Part shown: positions 15,787-24,678 of the stretch, piece by piece
How positions within the stretch are numbered: the stretch's first letter is position 1
Layout: each line of letters begins with the position of its first letter
Origin: Dehalococcoidia bacterium
GTDB lineage: Bacteria > Chloroflexota > Dehalococcoidia > Dehalococcoidales > UBA3254
Reading direction: 5' to 3'
Assembly: GCA_025361145.1 (NCBI GenBank)
Contig: JANYAV010000013.1
Span: forward strand, 1-41,016
DNA: 41,016 nucleotides
Notes under the pieces: generated by a model
Database searches by the model: none
Seen by the model: the letters and a program-made list of their open reading frames with translations, nothing else
Told to the model about the DNA's origin: nothing
Program-made: the position numbers and the translations under genes

Positions 15787-16748
15787 TATTTATCTCCTTG
15801 TTCAAGTGCCAGGGGATGGGTGGCCATATAGACTTTTTTAGCCTGGTTTTTAGTGACGTGGGTGTAAATTTGCGTCGAAGAAAGATCAGCGTGACCGAGC
15901 AGTTCCTGGACTACCCGCAAATCTGCGCCGCCATTCAGCAGGTGCGTGGCAAAGGTGTGGCGTAGAACGTGAGGATGGACATCTTTTTGAATGCCGGCCA
16001 CTTTAGCATAATGTTTAAGCATTTTCTGCATACCCCTCATGCTCAGCCGCTGTCCTTGCTTGTTTAAAAATATGGCTGGATTAAGACGCTTATTGAGCAA
16101 TTCAAGGCGTGCGCGGGCGAGGTATTTTTGCAGAGCCTCCGTTGCCGGTAAACCCATAAGAGTGATGCGCTCCTTGGAACCTTTGCCGATTACGCGGATT
16201 TCGCGGCTTTGCAGATCGATATTACCCAGATTTAACTGCCAAATCTCACTAACGCGCAAGCCGGAAGCGTAAAGCAATTCAATCAGTGCTCTGTCGCGCA
16301 TACCTTCAGGTTTAGATAAATCTGGCATAGTGAGTAAGTGCTTGATCTCCTGTTCAGTCAGGAAAACCGGCAATTTCTTATCCAGTTTGGGAGATAGAGA
16401 GGAGCGGTTGCCCTTACGTCCGGAGGCGTTAATCGGAATAGGGCTGGTTTTAAGTAGTCCTTCTGCCAATAGGTAGCGATAGAAGGATCGGATGGCTGAG
16501 AGTTTACGCACCATACTGACTTTCTCAACACCCTGCTCCATCAGCCAGCCCAGATAATCGCGGATGACCTTTTTATCCACATCGCGGAAATCGCCGATTT
16601 TCTGCAGCTTAAGAAATTGAAAAAAGCCCTTGCCGGGGCCGCGCTTATAAGTGCCCAATAAATCCGTACGGTAGTTGCGCAAAGTATAAGGCGAAGCATT
16701 ACACTCCGCCTTAAGGTAATTCAGATAGCTGTTAAAGACTTCTTGCAC
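15786..16748 (-). CDS. Tyrosine recombinase, XerC/XerD type
   Basis: Site-specific recombinase, probably the chromosome dimer-resolution enzyme. It is 320 aa with an N-terminal SAM-like core-binding domain (1-110) and a C-terminal catalytic domain. The catalytic set is complete: Arg in A-S-G-L-R-V-S-E, Lys in G-K-G-S-K-E-R, H-x-x-R in P-H-V-L-R-H-T-F-A, His in L-L-G-H-A-D, and the nucleophile Tyr in Q-I-Y-T-H-V. About 15 residues in the first helical region (near 35-47, Gly/Lys-rich) look like a small insertion compared with usual XerC/D. The operon setting with topA and dprA is the housekeeping arrangement, not a mobile element. Confidence 0.9.
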   Translation of the reverse strand: MQEVFNSYLNYLKAECNASPYTLRNYRTDLLGTYKRGPGKGFFQFLKLQKIGDFRDVDKKVIRDYLGWLMEQGVEKVSMVRKLSAIRSFYRYLLAEGLLKTSPIPINASGRKGNRSSLSPKLDKKLPVFLTEQEIKHLLTMPDLSKPEGMRDRALIELLYASGLRVSEIWQLNLGNIDLQSREIRVIGKGSKERITLMGLPATEALQKYLARARLELLNKRLNPAIFLNKQGQRLSMRGMQKMLKHYAKVAGIQKDVHPHVLRHTFATHLLNGGADLRVVQELLGHADLSSTQIYTHVTKNQAKKVYMATHPLALEQGDK

Positions 16749-16811
16749 TATAAACCTCTGATCAGGGAACTCAAAAGGTAAATAAGAAACCAGGAAGTCA
16801 TATATTAATTT

Positions 16812-18974
16812 TTATTCGTCCGATTGTTCGCTTTCTGTTTTAACGTCCACGCTAGCCGTTTTTGAATCTTCCACTTTCTCCGTATGAGAACACTTCAGAC
16901 ATTTAGCGGTCTTATTACGCTGCGCGACCATCAATCCGCCGCAATCCGGGCAGGGTTTCGGCACCGGCTGCATAAAAGTGGCGAATTTACAGTCGGGATA
17001 ACCGCTGCAGCCGTAAAAACGCTTCTTCCTCTTGCTAATACGCTGGACTAACTCTTTGCCGCACTCCGGGCATTTAGCGCCAGTCTTGACCTGATAAGGT
17101 TTGGTGCTTTTACACTCAGGATAGCCGGTACAGGCCAAGAATTTACCGAAGCGGCCGCTTTTAATCGCCATAAATTTGCCGCATTTGGGGCATTTCTCAT
17201 CAGTTAGCTCGTCTGCCAGTTTTATCCTTTCAAGGTTTTCATTGGCCTTGGCCAGGTCTTTTTCCAGAGGCAGGTAGTATTCCCGTATTACTTTGACCCA
17301 GTCTTTCTTTTCACTGGCGATCTCATCCAGTTCCTCTTCCATCTTGGCAGTGAATTCAATATCCATCAGGTCGGGGAAGCTCTGGATCAGCAGATCATTG
17401 ACCACAAAACCCAGTTCGGTGGGAGCGAAAGATCCCTTGGTGCGGGTAACGTATTCACGATCCTGGATAGTGTAGATTATGGGGGCATAGGTGCTGGGCC
17501 GTCCGATGCCTTTTTGCTCCAGAACTTTGATCAAGGTAGCTTCAGTATAGCGCGAGGGCGGTTGGGTAAAGCGCTGTTCTGCTATGATTTTTAATAATTT
17601 TAAAAGATCGCCTTTGCTTAAAGTAGGCAACGGTGAGCTTTTTTCATCTTCATTTTCATCTTCGTCCCGGCCTTCAATGTAGAGGGTGGTATAACCGGGG
17701 AAGTCCAGTTTAGTGCTGGAGGTGCGCAGCAGGTAGCTGTTTTTGGGCTCCTGGCATTTCGCCTCAATATCCACACTGATATTATCATAAGTCGCATTAG
17801 CCATCTGGGAGGCGACCATACGTTTCCAGATCAGGTCATAAAGCTTGAATTGGGCTTCGTTCAAATATTGTCTAACTTCAGCCGGTTCACGGTGAATGCG
17901 GGTTGGCCGGATAGCTTCGTGGGCTTCTTGTGCTCCTTTGACAGTTTTAGTAAAGACGCGGACTTTCTCTGGCATATATACTGCACCATATTTCTCTTTG
18001 ATAAAATCGCGGGTCTCTTCCAGGGCTGAAACAGCGATATGAGTAGAGTCGGTACGCATATAGGTGATCAAACCCACGCTGCCTTCACTGCCGATCTCCA
18101 GACCTTCGTAAAGCTGCTGAGCCAGCATCATGGTCCGGCTGGCGGAATAACGTAGTTGGCGCCAGGCCTCCTGCTGCAGGGTAGAGGTGATAAAGGGTGG
18201 AGCGGGGGTGCGGTTAGTCTTTTTGGTGGTGACTTTATGGACACCGAACTCCGATTTCTCCAGGTTGGTTTTCAAATCGGTGGATTCCGTCTCATTGTGA
18301 ATTTCTATCTTGGACCCGCCTATTAAGCCGACTAAAGCCGCGCTAAAGGTCGCTTTTTTGGTTGTTTCAGGCTGCTTGGTTAATTCAGCCTGCATGTTCC
18401 AGTACTCCACCGGTTTAAAAGCCAGAATTTCTCTCTCCCGGTCAACAATGATACGCACCGCTACAGACTGTACTCTTCCAGCAGATAGGCCTCTCTTGAC
18501 CTTGCGCCAGAGTAAGGGACTGATTTTATAGCCGACCAGGCGGTCTACAATCCGGCGGGCTTGCTGCGCGTTGACTAAATCAAGATCGATATCACGGGGA
18601 TGTTTAAAGGCATCCTTGATGGCTTCTTCGGTAATTTCATGGAATACTACTCGCTGGTAGGGGATATTAGTTTTTCCCTTGATCACCTCTGAGAGATGCC
18701 AGGAAATGGCCTCTCCTTCACGGTCAGGATCAGTTGCCAGAAAAACGGCAGAGGCTTCCGCGACTGCCGCTTTTAGTTCGGTCACCAGTTTTTTCTTGTC
18801 CGTGGGGATCACGTACCTGGGCTCAAAATTGTTCTCGGCGTCCACTCCGATCTGGCTTTTAGGCAGATCGCGGATATGTCCCATGGAGGCCTTCAGATTA
18901 TAACCTTTACCCAATATTTTCCCCAGGGTTCTGGCTTTGGCCGGAGATTCTACAATAACTAATTTGTCTTTCAT
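16812..18974 (-). CDS. topA: DNA topoisomerase I (type IA)
   Basis: Relaxes negative supercoils through a 5'-phosphotyrosine link. It is 720 aa with the TOPRIM domain (1-120, acidic D-P-D-R-E at 82-86), the catalytic Tyr305 in L-I-T-Y-M-R-T-D-S-T, the G-Y-K-I-S-P-L-L-W segment near 148-156, and a C-terminal tail of three Cys4 zinc ribbons (C-P-K-C, C-P-E-C, C-P-D-C starts). The tail ends in a short acidic and Ser-rich stretch. It lies 5 nt after dprA, so they are cotranscribed. Confidence 0.96.
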   Translation of the reverse strand: MKDKLVIVESPAKARTLGKILGKGYNLKASMGHIRDLPKSQIGVDAENNFEPRYVIPTDKKKLVTELKAAVAEASAVFLATDPDREGEAISWHLSEVIKGKTNIPYQRVVFHEITEEAIKDAFKHPRDIDLDLVNAQQARRIVDRLVGYKISPLLWRKVKRGLSAGRVQSVAVRIIVDREREILAFKPVEYWNMQAELTKQPETTKKATFSAALVGLIGGSKIEIHNETESTDLKTNLEKSEFGVHKVTTKKTNRTPAPPFITSTLQQEAWRQLRYSASRTMMLAQQLYEGLEIGSEGSVGLITYMRTDSTHIAVSALEETRDFIKEKYGAVYMPEKVRVFTKTVKGAQEAHEAIRPTRIHREPAEVRQYLNEAQFKLYDLIWKRMVASQMANATYDNISVDIEAKCQEPKNSYLLRTSSTKLDFPGYTTLYIEGRDEDENEDEKSSPLPTLSKGDLLKLLKIIAEQRFTQPPSRYTEATLIKVLEQKGIGRPSTYAPIIYTIQDREYVTRTKGSFAPTELGFVVNDLLIQSFPDLMDIEFTAKMEEELDEIASEKKDWVKVIREYYLPLEKDLAKANENLERIKLADELTDEKCPKCGKFMAIKSGRFGKFLACTGYPECKSTKPYQVKTGAKCPECGKELVQRISKRKKRFYGCSGYPDCKFATFMQPVPKPCPDCGGLMVAQRNKTAKCLKCSHTEKVEDSKTASVDVKTESEQSDE

Positions 18975-18979
18975 GTTTT

Positions 18980-20104
18980 TTAATTCACTTTTACGCTATA
19001 TTTTTCTCTGGTTTCGCGGGCTAGTACGTAATTCATAGTGCTAACCTGTTTTACCATGCCTTTAAGTTCCATTATAGCCAGATTACTGCTAACGGTGGCT
19101 ATGGGGAGGCCGCTGCTGCGGCAAATTTCATCTATATGCAGCGGTTCACTGTTCAACTGCTTTAAGAGTTGGTCCTCAACGTCGGTAGTGGGCACCACTT
19201 CTTTCATTTCAAGCTGCTGGACATTAGCGGTTAAATTCAACTCTTGCAGTATATCCGTACAATTCCTGACTAACTTAGCTCCCTCTTGTATTAAGGTGTT
19301 GGTGCCGCGGCTCATAGGAGAGAGAATGCTGCCGGGCACGGCAAAGACTTCCCGGTTCTGCTCCAGCGCCATATGGGCGGTGATGATAGCCCCACTGGTC
19401 TCATTGGCTTCGATGACCAATACACCCAGGCTCATCCCGCTCATAATACGGTTGCGCCGGGGGAAGTTGTCCGGACGGGGCTTGGCTCCCAGCGGATATT
19501 CGCTTATTAAGGCCCCACTGGTGGGGATTCGGCGCGCCAGGGCGGCATTTTCAGCGGGATAGACTGAATCCAGTCCGCAAGCACAGATAGCGGCAGTGCG
19601 GCCTCCGGCTTCTAAGGCGGCATGATGGGCAATGGTATCTATCCCTCTGGCCAGTCCGCTGATTACTGTAATTTTATTGTGTGCCAGATCTGTAACTATC
19701 TCTTGAGTTACCTGTTTACCATAAATGGTGGCGTTGCGAGAGCCTACTACCGCGATGCACCATTCATCCTGTAGGTTCAGTTCTCCTTTCAAATAAATAA
19801 CGGGTGGGTAGTCGTAAATTTCGCGTAACCTGGCCGGATAGTCGTCGTCATAATGAGTATAGACCCTGATACCCGCTTTCTCCAACTTGTCCATTTCGGC
19901 AGCCAGATCGATATGCGGACGGGCTTCCGCGATGGCTTTAACGATATTGTTGTCCAGACCCGCCTGTTTGAGGTCTGCGGCGCCGGCCTGCCAGGCGGTT
20001 TCCAGTTTACCAAAATAATTTTCAAGCTTGGAGAACTTGACTCTGCCTATTCCGGGTATAATATTGAAGCCCACCCAGTAGGGTAATTCTCTTTTAGTCG
20101 TCAC
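18980..20104 (-). CDS. dprA: DNA processing protein DprA/Smf
   Basis: Single-strand DNA-binding protein that loads RecA during transformation. From the GTG at 20104 it is 374 aa, the family's usual size. Seen: N-terminal SAM/HhH-like region (G-I-G-R-V-K), the Rossmann core with V-G-S-R-N-A-T and I-S-G-L-A-R-G-I-D, the R-F/P-R-R-N-R-I-M-S-G signature, and a C-terminal winged-helix. The frame stays open about 40 codons further upstream, but that part is low-complexity and unlike DprA. TACAAT (20119-20114) lies 9 nt before the GTG and no ribosome site is seen, so a near-leaderless start is likely. First gene of the leftward operon. Confidence 0.9.
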   Translation of the reverse strand: MTTKRELPYWVGFNIIPGIGRVKFSKLENYFGKLETAWQAGAADLKQAGLDNNIVKAIAEARPHIDLAAEMDKLEKAGIRVYTHYDDDYPARLREIYDYPPVIYLKGELNLQDEWCIAVVGSRNATIYGKQVTQEIVTDLAHNKITVISGLARGIDTIAHHAALEAGGRTAAICACGLDSVYPAENAALARRIPTSGALISEYPLGAKPRPDNFPRRNRIMSGMSLGVLVIEANETSGAIITAHMALEQNREVFAVPGSILSPMSRGTNTLIQEGAKLVRNCTDILQELNLTANVQQLEMKEVVPTTDVEDQLLKQLNSEPLHIDEICRSSGLPIATVSSNLAIMELKGMVKQVSTMNYVLARETREKYSVKVN

Positions 20105-20161
20105 AAGTGAATAATTGTAACACAATTGGTTTATAAAATGATACAAGGAGGCAGTTTTTGT

Positions 20162-20201
20162 GTAATTAGTATTTGTAATTAGTAATGAGGAGTAAATTTT
20201 G
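20162..20201. repeat. AT-rich TTTGTAATTAGTAAT arm, inverted relative to the 20228 repeat
   Basis: Two units of GTAATTAGTA/TTTGTAATTAGTAATGAG lead into GGAGTAAATTTTG. The stretch is roughly the reverse complement of the ATTACTCATTAC and CAAAATTTAC parts of the repeat at 20228-20285, so the two form a large imperfect palindrome downstream of the S23-type gene. A similar arm (GTTTGTAATGTTGGAGTAAATTTTTGG) is at 20700-20727. Confidence 0.5.
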
Positions 20202-20227
20202 CATCTATGGTCAAAGCTTCGTTGCCC

Positions 20228-20285
20228 CAAAATACAAATTACTCATTACAAACTACTGTAAATTTTGACGAAGGCAAAATTTACT
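20228..20285. repeat. 58-bp direct repeat, left copy
   Basis: Matches 20799-20856 at 55 of 58 positions without gaps. The right part contains a perfect hairpin, TAAATTTTG-ACGAAGG-CAAAATTTA (20259-20283), identical in both copies. The left part is made of the ATTACAAATTACTCATTAC-type sequence. The copy ends inside the stop codon of the four-helix-bundle gene, so the pair of repeats brackets that gene. Confidence 0.8.
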
Positions 20286-20631
20286 ATCTTTGACTGTTGA
20301 TTAATCCAAATAGCATTTTAGAAATAGCTTCAAAGTTCTGTTTGTAATACTCAAATTGATCGAGTTTAATCTGGTTCTCGTCAAGAATTATTTCAAATAA
20401 GGAGACACATTCATATACCGAACCTCTAGAGATTGTATAAAAGTTCCTTTTATCAGCTTTAGAGAATTTACCGCTCCCCTCAGCGATGTTGATGACTACA
20501 CTTACGGAGGCTCTTTTCAACTGGTCTCGAATATATGAATCTATTCCTTTGTTAACTCTAAGAAAAGCTAATATTTCCTTATTAGAGGATTTGGCTTTTT
20601 GATATACTTCAAGATTTTCAAAATCAAACAT
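20284..20631 (-). CDS. Four-helix-bundle protein, S23/IVP-type
   Basis: A 115-aa protein of the four-helix-bundle family (TIGR02436) named after proteins in 23S rRNA intervening sequences; other members are Avd-like partners of retroelements. Typical features: N-terminal F-E-N-L-E-V-Y-Q-K-A, central Q-L-K-R-A-S-V-S-V-V-I-N-I-A-E-G-S-G, then Y-x-x-S-R-G-S-V-Y-E. Function of free-standing copies is unknown; RNA or DNA binding is likely. It lies outside any rRNA, between two 58-bp direct repeats and beside tRNA-Ser. It is markedly AT-rich compared with its neighbours, which points to recent arrival. TATTAT 7 nt before the ATG may give a leaderless mRNA. Confidence 0.88.
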   Translation of the reverse strand: MFDFENLEVYQKAKSSNKEILAFLRVNKGIDSYIRDQLKRASVSVVINIAEGSGKFSKADKRNFYTISRGSVYECVSLFEIILDENQIKLDQFEYYKQNFEAISKMLFGLINSQR

Positions 20632-20798
20632 ATCGTTAATAATACAACGATATGGATATTTTTTAAAACGAGGCTTAGCAGATTGTAGTTAGTGTGGGTA
20701 GTTTGTAATGTTGGAGTAAATTTTTGGATAAAGCCAGATATTCGCTGAATCCTAATCACTAATCACAAACTACAAATTACTCTTCGCGGTCGGTTCCT

Positions 20799-20945
<147 letters not shown>

Positions 20946-20981
20946 GTGAAAAGGGATATCAATGTCGGTGGCAACTCTCGA

Positions 20982-21071
20982 TGGCGGAGAGGGCGGGATT
21001 TGAACCCGCGCTCCGGAGAACCGGAGGCCGCTTTTCGAGAGCGGTACCATAAGCCACTCGGACACCTCTCC
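20982..21071 (-). tRNA. tRNA-Ser (anticodon CGA)
   Basis: A 90-nt class II tRNA with acceptor stem GGAGAGG/CCTCTCC, anticodon loop CTCGAAA (CGA), a long variable arm (CCTCCGGTTCTCCGGAG) and encoded CCA. The acceptor stem is identical to the adjacent tRNA-Ser(GGA), suggesting they derive from one another or share synthetase identity elements. Confidence 0.96.
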
Positions 21072-21089
21072 CTTAGTTTGCCAAAAAGT

Positions 21090-21118
21090 ATTATACCACG
21101 TTCAGGCCAGATAGTTAA
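21090..21118 (-). promoter_or_regulatory. Promoter of the two tRNA-Ser genes
   Basis: On the minus strand TTAACT (21118-21113) and TATAAT (21095-21090) are 17 nt apart; the expected start point is about 12 nt before the 5' end of tRNA-Ser(CGA). Confidence 0.6.
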
Positions 21119-21171
21119 AACGAAAGTATCCCAATTATTATATTAGAGCTTAAAGCCTGGCCCCTGGCTCC

Positions 21172-21237
21172 GCTAATTACCAATTACTAATTACACATTA
21201 CAGGTATTCATGTGCCTCAAACTACAAAATACATATT
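21172..21237. repeat. AT-rich ATTAC repeat, dispersed copy
   Basis: Contains CCAATTACTAATTACACATTAC, a spacer of about 15 nt, then CCTCAAACTACAAAATACA. The copy at 25781-25858 has the same order of blocks. It occupies the 283-bp gap between the tRNA-Ser pair and the DUF1646 gene; apart from this the gap holds nothing recognisable except the AGGAGGT ribosome site of the next gene. Confidence 0.55.
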
Positions 21238-21354
21238 ATTGCGACTATCCAATAGGAGCTAAATTTGTCGCGGATAATCTTATTGTGTAAAATGAATTGT
21301 TATTTAGTCATAGCTAGAAAAAATCTGTTTAAGCTTTAAATTCAGGAGGTTATT

Positions 21355-22539
21355 GTGTCACATATTCTGATGACTGCAATTCCGGCTGAACCGATCTGGT
21401 GGATGGTGGCCGGACTGGTTCTGGTAGCCTTGATGGTTCTTGTTCTGCCCTTTAAAGTAAAATGGTGTGAACATAACCTCGAAGTCTTCTTCCTGATCAT
21501 GGGTCTGCTCTCGGTAACTATTTCCCAGCAGTGGAGCTTAACCTTAGTTATTGACGCTCTTAAGGCCCCAGTAATGATAGGTTCGCTGCCTATCGGTATC
21601 TTCCAAGTAGTATTAATCTTCGGCCTTTTAATCTATTTCTTCAATCGCCCCTTCTACCGTTTTATTCAGACCATGGTAAAAAAACTCAGCATGCGTGTCT
21701 TCATGTTTATTTTAATTCTGATATTAGGACTCTTTTCCAGCGTGATATCCGTGATTGTGACCTCGGTTATTCTGGCTGAAATTGCGGCTGTGCTGCCTAT
21801 TAGTCGCAACGACCGGATTAAGCTAGTGGTAGTAGCTTGTTTCGCGGTGGGTTTGGGCGCTGTTTTAACCCCCCTGGGGGAGCCCATGTCTACCATCCTG
21901 GTACAAAGATTAGCCGGGCCTCCTTATAATGCCGGCTTTATCTGGCCGATCCAGCATTTTGCGGTATATATTATTCCAGCCTGTGTAGTTTTAGCCATTT
22001 TTGGCGCGATCTGGATCGGTAGAAAAGCGCCAACAGCTCTTTCAGATAAAGTGATGCCTCTTGAATTTCCCGAATTAAAGGATTCAGTGGACGTGGCAGG
22101 TACTACCACTGATCAACTTACCGAATACTCTGAGACACTCAGGACAGTAATAATGCGGTCAGTCAAAGTCTTTGCTTTTGTGGCTGCCCTGGTTCTGCTG
22201 GGCGAGGGTTTAAAACCTTTAATCGTCTGGTTCCTGGAAAAAGTGCCTGCCTACGCCTTATATTGGATCAATATGATCTCTGCCATCCTGGATAACGCTA
22301 CTCTCACCGCTATCGAAGTCAGCGTAGAGATGAAAATGGATCAAATTGTTTGCGTCGTGATGGGTCTGCTCATCGCCGGCGGAATGTTAATTCCCGGCAA
22401 TATTCCCAATATCGTCGCAGCTGGACGGCTTAAGATCAGTATGAAAGAATGGGCCGTGATCGGCCTGCCTATCGGTTTGGTGGTCATGGCCATCTTTTTC
22501 GTGATTCTAATCCTGACCGGGCAAATTAACTTCGCTTAG
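21355..22539 (+). CDS. DUF1646 family membrane transporter
   Basis: A 394-aa integral membrane protein with about ten to eleven spans, belonging to the DUF1646 family of putative cation (Na+/H+ antiporter-like) transporters in the ion-transporter superfamily. Marks of this group are A-V-L-T-P-L-G-E-P in the middle and the late D-N-A-T-L-T-A-I-E, a helix-break motif resembling NhaD/ArsB transporters. The substrate is not known. The GTG start follows AGGAGGT. It is a single gene with a hairpin after it. Confidence 0.82.
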   Translation: MSHILMTAIPAEPIWWMVAGLVLVALMVLVLPFKVKWCEHNLEVFFLIMGLLSVTISQQWSLTLVIDALKAPVMIGSLPIGIFQVVLIFGLLIYFFNRPFYRFIQTMVKKLSMRVFMFILILILGLFSSVISVIVTSVILAEIAAVLPISRNDRIKLVVVACFAVGLGAVLTPLGEPMSTILVQRLAGPPYNAGFIWPIQHFAVYIIPACVVLAIFGAIWIGRKAPTALSDKVMPLEFPELKDSVDVAGTTTDQLTEYSETLRTVIMRSVKVFAFVAALVLLGEGLKPLIVWFLEKVPAYALYWINMISAILDNATLTAIEVSVEMKMDQIVCVVMGLLIAGGMLIPGNIPNIVAAGRLKISMKEWAVIGLPIGLVVMAIFFVILILTGQINFA

Positions 22540-22548
22540 TATTAATTA

Positions 22549-22584
22549 AATGACGTACTCAGCGCTCCTGCTGAGTACGTCATT
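22549..22584. terminator. Hairpin after the DUF1646 gene
   Basis: A perfect 15-bp inverted repeat, AATGACGTACTCAGC and its complement, with a 6-nt loop (GCTCCT). The following bases ATTTAAA contain only a short T stretch, so termination efficiency is uncertain; the structure could act on both strands, since the convergent sensor kinase gene ends 133 bp away. Confidence 0.7.
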
Positions 22585-22716
22585 ATTTAAATCCCCGCCG
22601 CTTTATCACTTCTGAGTGCTCAAGTTCTGACCCTAACGTTTCAGAATCATCACTTTTAACGGATGACTTTTACTATAAAGTCTCAGAAATATACACCTCA
22701 ATCTAGAGACGTGAAC

Positions 22717-23835
22717 TTAAATAATTGTGGTTCCCCTTTTTATTTCTAGATAAATAGTGGTGCCTGCCCCCAATTCGGAATGGATATCAAAAGTCCCGCC
22801 TGATAATTCAACCCGATATCTCATGCCTAAAATACCGGATTTACTTAAGTCATGCAGATTGTTATTGGTTCGTGAGTGAGAAAAACCTTTACCATCATCG
22901 GTGATTTTAATTTTTAATTGCTCGGGCAAAAATTCAAAATAAATGACTGCCGTTTTAGCTTCTGAATGTCTTTTAATATTGTTCAGGGCTTCCTGTATAA
23001 CTCTAAAGAGATGAGCCTCTGTTTCAGGCGTTAAGGGGTAAGTTTCACCGCTTATTACTACTTTTGTTTTGATGTTCTTGTCAGTGCTCAGTTTTTCGAG
23101 TAGATATTTGACCGCCGGAACCAGTCCCATCGTGTCTAAGATGCTGGGTCTCAAATATAAACTTATTTTTCTTAAATCATCGCAAACTTCCAGAACAGTG
23201 GTTTTGATCCACAATGACAAATCTTTTTTGCCTGGATCATCTTCATATTCGGGTAGTAGTTGTGTGCTTCGATTCGCGACTCCAATTAGATCCTGTATCG
23301 CCCCATCATGGATCTCATAGGCTAGCCATTTCCGCTCTTGTTCCTGTATCTTGAGAACGTTGGCAATATAGATTTGCCGTTCTTTCACTCTCTCCTGCAT
23401 GAGATTATTTTCTCGTTGTCTCCAGTTTCTTTCAATGATAAAAATCATCAATAGGGCTAAAGGAACTAATAATATCAATAAGTTGTTAATCGTGAAAATG
23501 ACTCCGAAGAAATAATAGAACATTTGAGGCAGGTTGAGCATAAAAGAAACCAGCCAGGTGATTAAAACCCCATTCCTCTGGGTAAAAACAGCGGAATATA
23601 TTATGGGTATATAATATAGCAGGCCGTGGCAATGCTTTACAATTTCAAAGACGGCATAGGGATAAAACCAGTCCAGAGATTTGCCTTGATGCAGAATATA
23701 GAAATATAAAAAAGAATAGTACAGTACTGAAATGAGCAATATCAAAAGCCCTATAACCCAATAGTGTAAGCGGGGATTGCCCCATTTGATCAATGAGGTT
23801 TGCTCTTGTTTTAAAGAGTTAACAGTCGCCCTCAT
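22717..23835 (-). CDS. NarX/DegS-type sensor histidine kinase
   Basis: A 372-aa membrane kinase. Residues about 25-135 hold four membrane spans with very short loops and no extracellular sensor domain, so it likely senses a membrane-borne or intramembrane signal. A coiled-coil linker precedes the HisKA_3 dimerisation domain with His176 in Y-E-I-H-D-G-A-I-Q-D-L; the HATPase domain has N-box E-A-L-N-N-I-K-R-H and G1 box D-D-G-K-G-F. Its ATG overlaps the stop of the upstream NarL-type regulator by 4 nt, so regulator and kinase are coupled. A TRAP receptor gene is divergent upstream and may be its target. Confidence 0.92.
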   Translation of the reverse strand: MRATVNSLKQEQTSLIKWGNPRLHYWVIGLLILLISVLYYSFLYFYILHQGKSLDWFYPYAVFEIVKHCHGLLYYIPIIYSAVFTQRNGVLITWLVSFMLNLPQMFYYFFGVIFTINNLLILLVPLALLMIFIIERNWRQRENNLMQERVKERQIYIANVLKIQEQERKWLAYEIHDGAIQDLIGVANRSTQLLPEYEDDPGKKDLSLWIKTTVLEVCDDLRKISLYLRPSILDTMGLVPAVKYLLEKLSTDKNIKTKVVISGETYPLTPETEAHLFRVIQEALNNIKRHSEAKTAVIYFEFLPEQLKIKITDDGKGFSHSRTNNNLHDLSKSGILGMRYRVELSGGTFDIHSELGAGTTIYLEIKRGTTII

Positions 23836-24527
23836 GGTATCTCTCTCAGGGTTAGAAAACCTGCCTGGAGGGCTTTTACTACCGCCTCTGTTCGAGAATT
23901 CACGTTCATTTTACTGAAGATTTCATCCAGATAGCCTTTGGCGGTAAGTGGACTAATATTCAAATTTATGGCTATTTCTTTGTTGCTCTTGCCCCTGGCA
24001 ACTAATCTCAGGATCATCTGTTCTTTTGCTGAGAGTATATTGCTAATTGGCAAATCAGCTGTTTGGATTTCGCTGCGCGCAGCCTGGATTAAAATTTGCT
24101 TTAGTGCGGCACCGGTTAATACCGATTCACCAGCTGCTACCGAGCGGATGGCCTGAATTAGCTCCTGGCCGAAGACACTCTTGGTCAGGAAGCCGGCAGC
24201 GCCGGCTTGCAGAATACCCAAAATATTTTCGCTATCGTTGTGTATGGTAAGTACCAGGATGGCAGTTTTGGGGCAATTAATTTTGATGAGTTTGGTCGCT
24301 TCCAGTCCATTAAGCCGCGGCATGCCAATATCCATCAGCACTATTTGGGGTTTATTTTCCAGGCATAACTGCACTGCTTGTTCGCCATCTTGAGCTTCAC
24401 CGACCACAACCATATCAGTTTCTTTGGCAATAAGGTCGCTAATGGCTTGACGTATAATTGGATGATCGTCTGCGATCACGATCGTAATAAGGCTAGATTT
24501 AGTTTCCACGTCTGGAACATTTTTCAT
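23832..24527 (-). CDS. NarL/LuxR-type response regulator
   Basis: A 231-aa regulator. Receiver domain 13-135 with acidic pocket D20-D21, phospho-acceptor Asp66 (L-M-D-I-G-M-P) and K at T-K-S-V. The C-terminal LuxR HTH is near 165-225 (L-S-A-K-E-Q-M-I-L-R-L-V-A-R-G-K-S-N-K-E-I-A). It precedes its kinase in a two-gene operon. The promoter places the transcription start on the first base of the ATG, with no ribosome site, so the mRNA appears leaderless. Confidence 0.93.
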   Translation of the reverse strand: MKNVPDVETKSSLITIVIADDHPIIRQAISDLIAKETDMVVVGEAQDGEQAVQLCLENKPQIVLMDIGMPRLNGLEATKLIKINCPKTAILVLTIHNDSENILGILQAGAAGFLTKSVFGQELIQAIRSVAAGESVLTGAALKQILIQAARSEIQTADLPISNILSAKEQMILRLVARGKSNKEIAINLNISPLTAKGYLDEIFSKMNVNSRTEAVVKALQAGFLTLREIP

Positions 24528-24533
24528 AGGCTA

Positions 24534-24562
24534 ATTATACACTCTCAATTTATGAGGTTCAA
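24534..24562 (-). promoter_or_regulatory. Promoter of the two-component operon, leaderless type
   Basis: Minus-strand TTGAAC (24562-24557), 17-nt spacer, TATAAT (24539-24534), then 6 nt and the ATG at 24527. The geometry is the same as at the CPBP gene (3379-3414). Confidence 0.65.
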
Positions 24563-24571
24563 TTTAAAATG

Positions 24572-24590
24572 AGGTGACTATATGTTACCT
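24572..24590. promoter_or_regulatory. Operator-like palindrome between the two-component and TRAP receptor genes
   Basis: AGGTGAC-TATAT-GTTACCT is a near-perfect inverted repeat (6 of 7 arm pairs) in the divergent intergenic region. It lies just upstream of the -35 of the two-component operon and near a possible TRAP-gene promoter (TTGGTA at 24591-24596, TTATAA about 18 nt later). It is a candidate site for the LuxR-type regulator. Confidence 0.4.
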
Positions 24591-24678
24591 TTGGTAATTT
24601 CAGTTGTGATAAACTTATAAGGTCTTTGTTATTTTAGCTGTGGATTATAACTATATCAGAACAGGGGTTAAAAGAAAG

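Noticed and set aside
22549-22584. Operator site for the DUF1646 gene
   Set aside because: The 15-bp palindrome is downstream of the stop codon and fits a transcript-end hairpin better.
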